NCBI GenBank assembly: GCA_047975195.1
Contig: JBKEDB010000027.1
Location: 1 to 64,000, forward strand
Length of the DNA: 64,000 nucleotides
Direction of reading: 5' to 3'
From: Cumulibacter sp047975195
Lineage (GTDB): Bacteria > Actinomycetota > Actinomycetes > Mycobacteriales > Antricoccaceae
Positions within the stretch are counted from its first letter, which is position 1. The number at the start of each line of letters is the position of its first letter. The notes below the pieces were generated by a model. That model did no database searches. It was not told the DNA's origin and worked only from the letters and a program-made list of their open reading frames with translations. This document shows positions 7,799 through 15,852 of this stretch, in pieces. Both the position numbers and the translations under genes were made by a program.

Positions 7799-8799
7799 CG
7801 CGTGCTGGTCAGGCAGGCGTTGAACTCGGCGATCAGTTCGTCGCGGTCGAGGTTGCGTCCGATGAACACCATCCGGTTGAGACGGGGCTCACCGTCGGCC
7901 CAGGGGCGTCCCTGGTCGCCGTCGAAGAGCATGTGGACGGCCTGGAAGACGTACTGGTTGGCGAGGCCATCGATGTTGAGGATGCCCTTTGAGCGAAAGA
8001 TGTCCTGGCCGCGTTCACGCAGCAGCTTGCCGAGCCATGCGTTGAGCTTGCCGACGTCGATGCTGCCCTCGGTCTCGATACCGACCGAGCCGACGGTCAG
8101 GTCATGCTGGTGGTCGGTATCTGTGAGGAAGGTCGGATCGGTCTGGAGGATGCGGTCGAGCGCGAACGCGCCGACATCCAGGATGCTGGCCAGCTCGACA
8201 TCGGCGTGCCGGGCGGGAAGGATATCGGCCAGCGCGTTGATGGACCGCAGGCCGGTGACCACGTCGGTGAGCGCGGCCTCGTCCACAAGGTCAGTCTTGT
8301 TGAGGACGAGCCGGTCGGCGAAGGCCACCTGCTCGGCCGCTTCGTTCTCGACGCCGTCGGGCTTGACCTCGTTGAGGTGCTCCAGGACGTGTGCGGCGTC
8401 GACCATGGTGATGATCGCGTCCAGGCGGAGCTTCTCGCGTAGCTCGTCGTCGACGAAGAACGTCTGAGCGACCGGGGCCGGGTCGGCTAGGCCGGTCGTC
8501 TCGATCAGGATGCGGTCGAACGGGTCCGGGCGCTTCATCAGGGTGGCGAGGATGCGGATGAGGTCTCCGCGCACGGTGCAGCAGATGCAGCCGTTGTTCA
8601 TCTCGAAGATCTCCTCGTCGGAGTCGTAGACGAGGGCGTCGTCGATCCCAACCTCGCCGTACTCGTTCTCGATCACGGCGATCCGCTGACCGTGCTCCTC
8701 AGTGAGGATGCGGTTGAGCAGCGTCGTCTTACCCGATCCGAGGAAACCGGTCAGAACAGTAACGGGGACACGAGTGTCCGGGGCGATGGTGGCGGTCAT
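7795..8799 (-). CDS. CobW/COG0523 family GTPase (zinc metallochaperone type)
   Basis: 334 aa. Features of the G3E family: Walker A GFLGSGKTTLLN near residue 17, the metal-binding CXCC motif in NNGCICCTVRGDL, Walker B/switch ETTGLADPAP, and the guanine-binding NKTDLVDE. The C-terminal CobW_C domain follows (SKGILNIDGLANQYVFQAVH). Members deliver zinc or other metals to client enzymes and are often made under zinc shortage. ATG 8799 is preferred over TTG 8820 because GAAAGG lies at a normal distance. A Zur-like palindrome lies at 8837-8851. It heads a three-gene operon with overlapping stops and starts. Confidence 0.88.
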   Translation of the reverse strand: MTATIAPDTRVPVTVLTGFLGSGKTTLLNRILTEEHGQRIAVIENEYGEVGIDDALVYDSDEEIFEMNNGCICCTVRGDLIRILATLMKRPDPFDRILIETTGLADPAPVAQTFFVDDELREKLRLDAIITMVDAAHVLEHLNEVKPDGVENEAAEQVAFADRLVLNKTDLVDEAALTDVVTGLRSINALADILPARHADVELASILDVGAFALDRILQTDPTFLTDTDHQHDLTVGSVGIETEGSIDVGKLNAWLGKLLRERGQDIFRSKGILNIDGLANQYVFQAVHMLFDGDQGRPWADGEPRLNRMVFIGRNLDRDELIAEFNACLTSTR

Positions 8800-8836
8800 G
8801 TAGGAGGCCTTTCGTATCAACCAGACCCCAGCTTAT

Positions 8837-8851
8837 CGAGAACCGTTATCA
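8837..8851 (-). promoter_or_regulatory. Zur-like operator
   Basis: On the minus strand the sequence TGATAACGGTTCTCG is an imperfect palindrome (five of seven base pairs around a central G), close to the GATAAC-GTTATC form of actinobacterial Zur boxes. It lies 38 bp upstream of the CobW ATG. Known zinc-regulated COG0523 genes carry such boxes; binding here is inferred. Confidence 0.5.
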
Positions 8852-9040
8852 GTTGCAACGCGAGCTTGGCTTCCGAGACAGGGCCGCCCCCCGGGACATC
8901 GGAATCGACCGTCCCGAAGACCGATCCCACGGGGGCCGGCAACTCGCGGAGGTCGGCAGGTCGGCGACGGCGGGAGACCGAGACGAGGCCGCACCTGACC
9001 GGAGACCACCATCGCCTTATTCTGGAAGGGACCCCTGTTG

Positions 9041-9731
9041 ATGGCTGAATCCGATACCGATGCCCGTCGTCGCCGTACCCGGCTGATCACCCTGGCCGCC
9101 CTCGCTCTGGTCCTGGCGATCCTCGCCGGGGTCGGGATCTACGGGCTGACCATCGGCGCACCCGCGCCCCCGACCACCCCTTCCACCCCTGACCCAACCG
9201 ACACAGCGTCGACGGCGTCTCCGACACAGCCGGCGGGCAGCCTGCCCAGCCTGCCGCGCACGAATGATCCGCAGGAGTTCGCGACCGCCGTCGCGCACGC
9301 CCTGTTCACCTGGGATACCTTCACCCTGTTGCGCCCTGTTGCGCCCGCGGGATCACCGCGACGTGCTACTCGAGGTCGCCGACCCGACCGGGGTCGAGAC
9401 CCCCGGGCTGGTCGCCGACCTGGACCGGTACCTGCCCGACCAGGCCACCTGGACGAAGCTGCAGGAATACCGCACCCGGCAGTGGCTGCACATCGACTCC
9501 GTCTCCGTGCCCGAGCAGTGAGCCGACGCCCAAGTGGCTGGAGGTGAGGCGATCACCGAGGGCACCATCGCCTACACCGTCGAAGGCACCCGGCACCGCG
9601 CCGGGGTCTGGCACGACGACCCGGTCACCAGCCAGCACCAGGTCGCATTCACGATCTTCCTCACCTGCGCTCCGATGGCCGAGCAGTGCGCGCTGCTGCG
9701 CCTGTCCCTGCTCGACCAGCCCCTGCGCTGA
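9041..9731 (+). pseudogene. Single-pass membrane element protein, inactivated twice
   Basis: Starts at ATG 9041 with GGAAGGG upstream. A transmembrane helix (LITLAALALVLAILAGVGIY) is followed by a Pro/Thr linker and EFATAVAHALFTWDTFTLL. There a 10-base unit (CTGTTGCGCC) is present twice in tandem around 9328-9347, shifting the frame; the protein continues in the third frame as RPRDHRDVLLEVADPTG. In that frame a TGA at 9519-9521 interrupts PEQ-ADAQVAGG, where TGG (Trp) is the likely ancestor, and the frame then runs to TGA 9729-9731. Size, single membrane anchor and neighbours suggest a VirB8-like transfer component, unproven. Confidence 0.65.
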
Positions 9732-9748
9732 AACAGGAAGGGGGCGCG

Positions 9749-11401
9749 ATGAAGAAGGCGCTGATCACCGTGGCCGTGATCGTGCTGCTGGCCCCGATGC
9801 TCGCCCTGCTCGGCGTCGGGGTGCTGATGAATCCTGCAGCAGCGAACTGCGTCGGGACCGGGATGTCGGTCGGCGCCGTTCCCGACCAGCTACAGGTCAC
9901 CACCGCGAACGGGCAGACCTTCACCCTGAACCACACCCAGCTCACCCGGGCCGCCGCCATCATCACGATCGGCTCCCAGATCGAGGGCGTCAACCGCGAC
10001 GCCATCCAGATAGCGCTGATGGCCGCCCTGACCGAATCGACACTGCGGCAGCTATCGAACACCAGCGCCTACCCGGAGTCCGCTTCCTGCGACAACGATG
10101 GCGATGCGTCGGATCACGACAGCCTCGGCCTGTTCCAGATGAGGGCCCAGGCCGGCTGGGGATCCGTGGACGAGCTCATGAGCGTCGACTACCAAGTCCG
10201 CGCCTTCTTCGGCGGACCTTCCGGCCCGAACCACCCCAGCCCGCGGGGCCTGCTGGACATCCCCGGATGGCAGCAGATGGACAAGGGCGCCGCCGCCCAA
10301 GCAGTCGAGGTCTCGGCCTTCCCTGACCGCTACCGCAACTACGAGCCGGTCGCGCAGTCGATCATGGAGGCCCTCGTCGGCAGTGCTGGCAGCACGGCCG
10401 GTGGTCCAGCGAACGTGCTGGTGAGCAACTCGAAGGTGGTGTTCCCTCTGCCCACGGGCACCTGGGTGATGACCTCACCGTTCGGGATGCGGGTGCACCC
10501 GATCACCGGGGAACGCAAGATGCACACCGGCACCGACTTCTCTGCCACCAATGGCACGCCGATCCTGGCCGTCGCCGACGGCACCGTGACCGTGGCCGGG
10601 ATGTCCGGGGGCTACGGCGGCTTCGTCGTCATCGAACACACCATCGACGGCCAGACCGTCGCCACGGCGTATGCGCACATGTGGGAAACGGGCATCCACG
10701 TCCACGTCGGCGACCGCGTACAAGCCGGCCAGCACATCGGCGATGTCGGCAGCAGCGGCATGTCCACCGGGCCTCATCTGCACTTCGAGGTCAGGCCCGG
10801 CGGTACCCGAGGTGAGGCCGTCGATGCTGCGGCCTGGCTCACTGCCCACCACGCCGCAGACCTCACCGACGCCGCCGTAGTGGGCGGGCCTGCTGCTGGC
10901 TGCCAGACGGGGAGCGGGTACTTCTCCGAGACCGGCATCACCCCACCGGCCCGGAACTCTGACGGGTCATGGCCAGCCGAATCCTGCACCCTTCCCGACC
11001 CGACCCAGCCCAGCCGCAAGGGAGCCTGCGTCACCCCGCGCACCGCCAGGATCGTCTCGCAGATCGAAGCCATGAACACCGGCCACAACGGCATCTACTG
11101 CTGGGACGCCCACGCCTGGAACCCCACGTCGGATCACCCCAAGGGCAAAGCCTGCGACATGACCTTCGGTGCGATCGGCCGATTCCCGAGCGGGGAGGAC
11201 AAGATCAACGGCGACCGTCTCGCGGAATGGCTGGTCGCCAACGCCGACGCCTGGGCCGTCAACTACGTCATCTGGGACGGCCGCATCTGGAGCTCCGCCC
11301 GCGCCGGCCAAGGCTGGCGCCCCTACACCGGCGGCGGCATCTACAATCCCGCCGATGCCACGGGCGGGCACTACGACCACATCCACCTCTCGCTACACTA
11401 G
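9749..11401 (+). CDS. Secreted peptidoglycan hydrolase: lysozyme-like, M23 and C-terminal DUF-type domains
   Basis: 550 aa from ATG 9749 (GGAAGGGGG upstream). Residues 3-30 form a signal or anchor helix. Residues about 55-200 resemble a transglycosylase-like region (ALMAALTESTLRQL, DSLGLFQMR). Residues about 245-355 form an M23/LytM endopeptidase domain with HTGTDF, the YAHM strand and the zinc ligand motif HLHFEV. The C-terminal 130 residues (KACDMTFGAIGR, YDHIHLSLH) match a domain frequent after M23 domains in element proteins. Such enzymes open the cell wall for the transfer apparatus. The gene appears intact although neighbours are decayed. Confidence 0.85.
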   Translation: MKKALITVAVIVLLAPMLALLGVGVLMNPAAANCVGTGMSVGAVPDQLQVTTANGQTFTLNHTQLTRAAAIITIGSQIEGVNRDAIQIALMAALTESTLRQLSNTSAYPESASCDNDGDASDHDSLGLFQMRAQAGWGSVDELMSVDYQVRAFFGGPSGPNHPSPRGLLDIPGWQQMDKGAAAQAVEVSAFPDRYRNYEPVAQSIMEALVGSAGSTAGGPANVLVSNSKVVFPLPTGTWVMTSPFGMRVHPITGERKMHTGTDFSATNGTPILAVADGTVTVAGMSGGYGGFVVIEHTIDGQTVATAYAHMWETGIHVHVGDRVQAGQHIGDVGSSGMSTGPHLHFEVRPGGTRGEAVDAAAWLTAHHAADLTDAAVVGGPAAGCQTGSGYFSETGITPPARNSDGSWPAESCTLPDPTQPSRKGACVTPRTARIVSQIEAMNTGHNGIYCWDAHAWNPTSDHPKGKACDMTFGAIGRFPSGEDKINGDRLAEWLVANADAWAVNYVIWDGRIWSSARAGQGWRPYTGGGIYNPADATGGHYDHIHLSLH

Positions 11402-11437
11402 CATCACTGATGCTATGTATGTGAATCTGTGATGCTA
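11399..11437 (+). promoter_or_regulatory. Inverted repeats before vapBC, probable operator
   Basis: AGCATCACTGATGCT at 11400-11414 is a perfect palindrome around C11407, and TAGCATCAC (11399-11407) is repeated in inverted form as GTGATGCTA at 11429-11437. The repeats fall 11-48 bp before the vapB ATG, the usual position for toxin-antitoxin autoregulation. Confidence 0.6.
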
Positions 11438-11447
11438 CTATCGCGGT

Positions 11448-11687
11448 ATGAGGACAACGGTACGGCTCGACCCCGAGGTCGCGGCAGCGGCAGATCGCCT
11501 GCGCAGGGAGCGGCACATCGGTCTCGGTGAGGCCGTCAACGAACTCGCCCGCGCTGGCCTCGCGCGCGACCATAAGCCCGCACGGTTCCGGCAGCGGACT
11601 GCGAGTGTCGGGCTGAAGGTTGACGTCACCGATATCGCCGACACTCTCGAGCTGCTCGATCGGTATGAGGCGGAGGGTGCCCGGTGA
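11448..11687 (+). CDS. vapB: VapB-type ribbon-helix-helix antitoxin
   Basis: 79 aa from ATG 11448. The N-terminus MRTTVRLDPEVAAAADRLRR is a typical ribbon-helix-helix DNA-binding fold, and the C-terminal half (VDVTDIADTLELLDRYE) is the likely toxin-binding tail. The stop overlaps the GTG of the toxin gene. It should neutralise VapC and repress its own operon through the inverted repeats just upstream. The pair probably stabilises the integrated element. Confidence 0.85.
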   Translation: MRTTVRLDPEVAAAADRLRRERHIGLGEAVNELARAGLARDHKPARFRQRTASVGLKVDVTDIADTLELLDRYEAEGAR

Positions 11688-12112
11688 TCGTCGACGCCAA
11701 CGTCCTGCTCTATGCCGTCGCCGACCAGTCCCACTTCCACACCGCTGCGCGGTCATGGCTGGACGATGCGATGAACGGCGTCGAACGCGTCGGTCTGCCC
11801 TGGGTGTCCCTGATGGCGTTCCAGCGCATCGTCACCCACCCCCGCGTGACCGCGAGCCCGCTGACCCCGGCAGACGCGTGGGGCTACATCACCGACTGGC
11901 TGGACGCCGATCAGGCCTGGGTTCCCACGCCCGGCACCCGCCACCGCGACATCCTCGGCCGGCTTCTCGTCGACGGCGACCTACGCGGGAACCTCGTGAC
12001 CGACGCGCATCTGGCCGCCCTCGCCATCGAGCACGGCACGGCGATCTGCTCCTTCGACAGCGATTTCGCTCGCTTCGAGGGTCTCCGCTCGATCAACCCG
12101 GGCCGCCGTTAG
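11684..12112 (+). CDS. vapC: VapC-type PIN-domain ribonuclease toxin
   Basis: 142 aa from GTG 11684, four bases inside the end of vapB. PIN-domain acidic residues are visible in MIVDANVLLYA, NLVTDAHLAALAIEHG and CSFDSDFARF; the second acidic position is replaced by the SLMAFQRIVTHPRV form seen in one mycobacterial-type VapC subgroup. VapC toxins cleave tRNA or rRNA. Length and motifs are complete, so I expect it to be active. Confidence 0.85.
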   Translation: MIVDANVLLYAVADQSHFHTAARSWLDDAMNGVERVGLPWVSLMAFQRIVTHPRVTASPLTPADAWGYITDWLDADQAWVPTPGTRHRDILGRLLVDGDLRGNLVTDAHLAALAIEHGTAICSFDSDFARFEGLRSINPGRR

Positions 12113-12153
12113 CGCCAACCCCTTCGGCCGTATTGCGATGGCGATGGAACGGC

Positions 12154-12583
12154 TCAGGGGCGTTCCCAGATCTCGACGTCTCCAGGGATTGTCTCGAACA
12201 GGGGGTGTGGCGTGGGGGAAGAGTTCCGCCACCTGTCGGAGTCGTCGGGGCTTCGTCGCGCGAGTTTCTCGCCGAGGTGCGTCCACTCGTAGTCGAGTTG
12301 GCCCTGGGGTGACGAAGATACGGGCTTGCGGATTTCCCTTGGCGAGTATCTTGCTCTGGTCGAAGTGGTACCCCCGCAGGGTTGCTTCGCGGTGAATCCC
12401 GCTTAGATAGGCGCCGATCATGTCGAGGGGCTGGGAGGCGTTGCGGAACCGGAGCAGCTGTGGGTGGTGTCGATATCCCGTGGTGCGGCCCGCGAGTACT
12501 GCTTGGGCGAGCAGCGCCTCGCGCCAGCCCGCGACCAACCCTGCCCGGTCCAGGTGAACGGGATGCAGCGACCAGAGTCTCAC
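12154..12583 (-). pseudogene. Pyrimidine-dimer DNA glycosylase (endonuclease V type), frameshifted
   Basis: From GTG 12583 the protein begins RLWSLHPVHLDRAGLVAGW and continues with GYRHHPQLLRF and IGAYLSGIHREATLRGYHFD, the pattern of the T4 DenV-like pyrimidine-dimer glycosylase family that starts repair of UV lesions. At the CCCC run near 12303-12306 the frame changes; in the next frame it continues QGQLDYEWTHLGEKLARR and ends PHPLFETIPGDVEIWERP before TGA at 12154-12156. Removing one C restores the whole protein of about 143 aa. Confidence 0.7.
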
Positions 12584-12797
12584 CGCAGCCCCCTCTCGCT
12601 CCCTCACGTTCCTTACCAGTATTGACGGGCCTTCCCTCCGGCGATAGGCCCGTAGTCGCGGGAACACCTGAAGCCAGCTTATGGAGCGTGAACGGATCGA
12701 GCGTCACCGCCGGTGGGTCCGAGCCCAGTAGACGGCGCACGGGTCAGCGTCGCACCTGAACGGGCATGGACCTTGAATATGCGCAGGCGGGCCTGTG

Positions 12798-13064
12798 ATG
12801 GGCGTCTTTCCTGACTTCGGTGCCGTGGGCGGCCGCGACCTGATCTTGCAGGTGCTGGGCGCGCTGTTGACGGTGGTGTTGATCTTCGCGGTGCTGATGC
12901 TGCTGGTCAGCGCGATCGTGTGGGCGGTCGCTGCCGCGCACGGGAACTACCAGGGTGCCTCCCGCGGCCGCATCGGGGTGCTGGTGGCCCTCGGCGCGGC
13001 GGCGTTGGCGGGAGCGGGCGTGGCGTGGCTGAACTTCCTCGTCGACGTCGGCTCCACGATCTGA
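12798..13064 (+). CDS. Small DUF6112-type membrane protein
   Basis: 88 aa from ATG 12798. Two hydrophobic helices (LGALLTVVLIFAVLMLLVSA and IGVLVALGAAALAGAGVAWL) flank a short polar loop with GASRGR. The pattern matches the DUF6112 family found in actinobacterial conjugative elements, where it sits before the VirB6-like gene; a pilin or channel-subunit role is inferred from size and position. A paralogue follows at 13253. Confidence 0.65.
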   Translation: MGVFPDFGAVGGRDLILQVLGALLTVVLIFAVLMLLVSAIVWAVAAAHGNYQGASRGRIGVLVALGAAALAGAGVAWLNFLVDVGSTI

Positions 13065-13252
13065 ACCCCGCCACACACTCTCTCTTTCCCCTCCTGTCGT
13101 CTGACCCCGCTCATCGAGCCCGCTGGGTGGCAAGGGTCGGGCCTTCTCTTGTTGTGGGCGGGCGGTCTGTGGTGGGTCGGGGTTGGCGGTCGCACCTGAC
13201 GCGATGAGCCCTCGACTGGCGTGGGCCGTACTCGCGTGAAGGAGCCCGCTGC

Positions 13253-13579
13253 ATGTCTGTCTTGTTCGATCTTGTCCCTGCCGTCGTCCCGGCCTTGGTG
13301 CCGTTGGACATCAACATCACCCCCAATGACAACGGCTTGCCCGGCATCGCCGCCCTGCGCACGATCGTCGGCGCGGTGATGACCATCGCGCTGATCCTGA
13401 GCGTCCTCGCACTGCTGATCTCGGCGGTGGTGTGGGGGTTCGGCGCGAACAGCAGCAACCCGCACCTGGCCTCGCGCGGCAAGCTCGGCGTGTTGATCAG
13501 CTGCGCCGCCGCGGTCATCACCGGTGGCGCGGTGACGTTGATCAATTTCTTCTGGAACGTCGGCACCACCATCTCCTGA
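13253..13579 (+). CDS. Second DUF6112-type membrane protein
   Basis: 108 aa from ATG 13253, with AAGGAG at 13240. It shares the architecture of the previous protein: a membrane helix (IVGAVMTIALILSVLALLIS), a loop with LASRGKLG, then a second helix and the closing LINFFWNVG. It has an extra 30 residues at the start. Probably a membrane component of the transfer apparatus encoded in the same operon as the TrbL-like protein 30 bp downstream. Confidence 0.7.
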   Translation: MSVLFDLVPAVVPALVPLDINITPNDNGLPGIAALRTIVGAVMTIALILSVLALLISAVVWGFGANSSNPHLASRGKLGVLISCAAAVITGGAVTLINFFWNVGTTIS

Positions 13580-13609
13580 CCCGCTCCCAGATTTGAGAGG
13601 AGGCGGGTC

Positions 13610-14704
13610 ATGGGCTTGTGCGATGTTCCCGTCATCAGCAGCGTCTGCGAGGCCGTCGGCGAGGGCCCCGCAGCGCTGATTACCGCGCCGTTCGACTGGC
13701 TCGCGCAGAGCGTCGCGAACGCGGCGGCCTGGTTGTTCGAGGGCGTGTGGATGATCTTCGAGTCCACCACGCTGGTCGACATCACCGGCGGCGGCTATAT
13801 CGGCGTCTACAACATCGTGTTCGGGATCGGGGTGCTGGTCACCTTCGCGTTCTTCTGCCTGCAGTTGCTGGGCGGCCTGATCCGCCGCGAACCCGGGGCG
13901 CTGGCCCGGGCTGCGACGGGGATGGCCAAGAGCATCCTGGGCGGCTTCGTCCTGGTGGTGGTGACCGGGATCTTGCTGGAGATCGTCGACCAGTTGTGCA
14001 TCGGCATCGTGCAGGCCAGCGGGAACACGATGGAGCAGATGGGCACCAAGATCGGCCTGCTGATCGGCGGGCTGATCGGGTTGAACCTGGCCGCGCCCGG
14101 CGCGGCGGCGATCATCGTGATCTTCCTGGGGTTCATGGCGATCGCTGCCGGGGCGATCGTCTGGTTCAGCCTGCTGATCCGCAAGGCGCTGATCCTAGTC
14201 CTGGTGGTCCTCGGCCCGATCGCGCTGGCCGGCGCGAACTGGGATGTCACCCGCGGCTGGTTCGCCAAGTGGGCCAGCTTCGTGCTCGCGTTGATCTTCT
14301 CCAAGTTCGTCGTGGTGCTGGTGTTCTTGGTGGCCATCACGCAGGTGAACGCCCCGATCGATCTGGATATCTCGGCGATCTCGGACCCGGTCGCGGGGAT
14401 CGTGTTGATGCTCGTCGCCGGGTTCGCACCGTACATGTGCTACAAGCTGCTCGCCTTCGCCGGGGTCGACATGTACGCCCTGGCCAGCACCGAACAGGAA
14501 GCCAAGCAGTCGGTCAACCGGCCAGTGCCAATCCCGCACAAGCCCGACGCCCCCTCCCAGCTCCTCGAAGGCAGCAGCAGTATGTCGTCGAGACCGCCCG
14601 TAAGCTCGCCGCTCGCTCGCCGGGCGCGCGGATGGACCCGGCTTTGTTGCTGGCGTTGGACGAGATCGGGAACCTTGCGCCGCTGCCCGCGCTGCCGACG
14701 TTGA
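13610..14704 (+). pseudogene. VirB6/TrbL-like conjugal transfer membrane protein, 3' truncated by deletion
   Basis: From ATG 13610 (GAGGAGG upstream) about 318 residues are native: a Cys-containing start, then at least six membrane helices (for example ILGGFVLVVVTGILLEIV, AAIIVIFLGFMAIAAGAIVW). After about 14565 the frame leaves the family and reads 45 foreign residues to TAG... the DNA here belongs to a coupling-protein gene in another frame. VirB6-like proteins form the inner-membrane channel. Loss of the C-terminal cytoplasmic part and of downstream transfer genes suggests that the element can no longer conjugate alone. Confidence 0.7.
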
Positions 14705-15135
14705 TGGCCGAAGGCGGCGGGTCCGGGATCACGACCCTGCCCGTGCTCCAAAGCCTCGCCCAGGCGCGGGAGAAGTGGGGCGAGAACAATGCGAACGCCT
14801 TGTGGGATTCCTCGATCGTGAAGATCCTCCTCGGCGGGGGCAGCAACAGCCGCGACCTGCAGGACCTGTCCGCGCTAATCGGGGAACGCGACGAGCACAC
14901 CGATTCGGTGACCACCGACGCCTACGGCGCGCACTCCAGCCAGCGATCGATCCGCAGGGTCCCGCTCCTGCCACCCGACACCCTGCGCACCCTGCCGTTC
15001 GGCACCGGTGTCGTGATGCTGCGCACCGCCCGCCCGATCATCACCACCCTGCGGCCCTGGACCAGCCGGGCCGACGCCGCCCAGCTGCGCGCCGACCGCT
15101 CCGAGATCGAGCAACTACTGCGCACCGCCCACTAA
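14572..15135 (+). pseudogene. Coupling ATPase (VirD4/TraG type), C-terminal remnant
   Basis: The frame begins without a start at the deletion junction and reads YVVETARKLAARSPGARM, then the Walker B segment ALLLALDEIGNLAPLPALPT, and SALIGERDEHTDSVTTDAYG, ending at TAA 15133-15135. This is the last third of a type IV coupling protein that feeds DNA into the transfer channel. The Walker A half is missing, so any product would be inactive. It indicates a deletion covering the end of the TrbL-like gene, the intervening transfer genes and the front of this gene. Confidence 0.75.
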
Positions 15136-15215
15136 CCACCACCGGCCGGGTCTGGTCCGTACCTATCGGGTGACCCGGCACAGGGCCGGGAACACCTCGA
15201 GAGGAGAGCACTCGC

Positions 15216-15761
15216 ATGCCGATTCCCACCAAGCCGGGCATTTCCGGGTTCATCAGGTTCGACCCGGAGCTGACCTTCACCAAGGACAACGTGGCCCGCT
15301 TCAGCGCGGCCGTCGGCATCAAGCAGTCCGTCCAGGACGCCGAGGGCCAGTGGCACGACGTCGAGCCCTACCGCACCCGGCTGGTCATGTTCGGGCCCTC
15401 AGCCGAGCGCGCGTTCGACCAGTTCAAGGCCGGCGACAACTTCATCGCCGAGGGCCACGAACGCACCTACACCCAGACCGTCGACGGCAAGGACGTCGAA
15501 CGCGACCAGTTCCGCGCCAGCCGGATCGGCCACGACAACAACATCACCAACTACGCGGTGGACCGCACCCCGCGCGAGCGCACCCCCGCCCGAGACGCCA
15601 CGGGCCGCGATACCGCGCGTGAGGAGCCTGCGGTCGATGCGGAGCCCGCGCCAGCCGACCCCGTGGCCACCGTGCTCGCCCAGCGGGAGCAGCAGCTCGC
15701 GCCCGAGCCCGTCGCGGCCGGCGCGCCCGGACCCGCCGCCCACGAGGCCGTCGCCCGGTAG
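15216..15761 (+). CDS. ssb: Single-stranded DNA-binding protein (element type)
   Basis: 181 aa from ATG 15216, with GAGAGGAGAG upstream. Residues 8-110 show an OB-fold like element-borne SSBs (GFIRFDPELTFTKDN, TRLVMFGPSAERAF, GDNFIAEGHERTYTQTVDGK). The tail is Ala/Pro/Glu-rich and lacks the DDDIPF-like acidic tip of the housekeeping SSB. It would coat single-stranded element DNA during replication or transfer. It follows the coupling-protein remnant by 80 bp. Confidence 0.75.
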   Translation: MPIPTKPGISGFIRFDPELTFTKDNVARFSAAVGIKQSVQDAEGQWHDVEPYRTRLVMFGPSAERAFDQFKAGDNFIAEGHERTYTQTVDGKDVERDQFRASRIGHDNNITNYAVDRTPRERTPARDATGRDTAREEPAVDAEPAPADPVATVLAQREQQLAPEPVAAGAPGPAAHEAVAR

Positions 15762-15852
15762 CCGTTCCCAGCCAAGGCCTGCGGGGCGACCAGCACGGCA
15801 GTCGCTGGTCGCCCCTCGCGTTCAACTCTCCGCCCGCCCGAACAGGACAGCC

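Noticed and set aside
13618..14570. Second open frame through the TrbL-like gene, continuous with the coupling-protein remnant
   Set aside because: Before the junction it reads as Arg-rich non-protein; only the part after 14572 belongs to a real family, so a single fused protein is unlikely.
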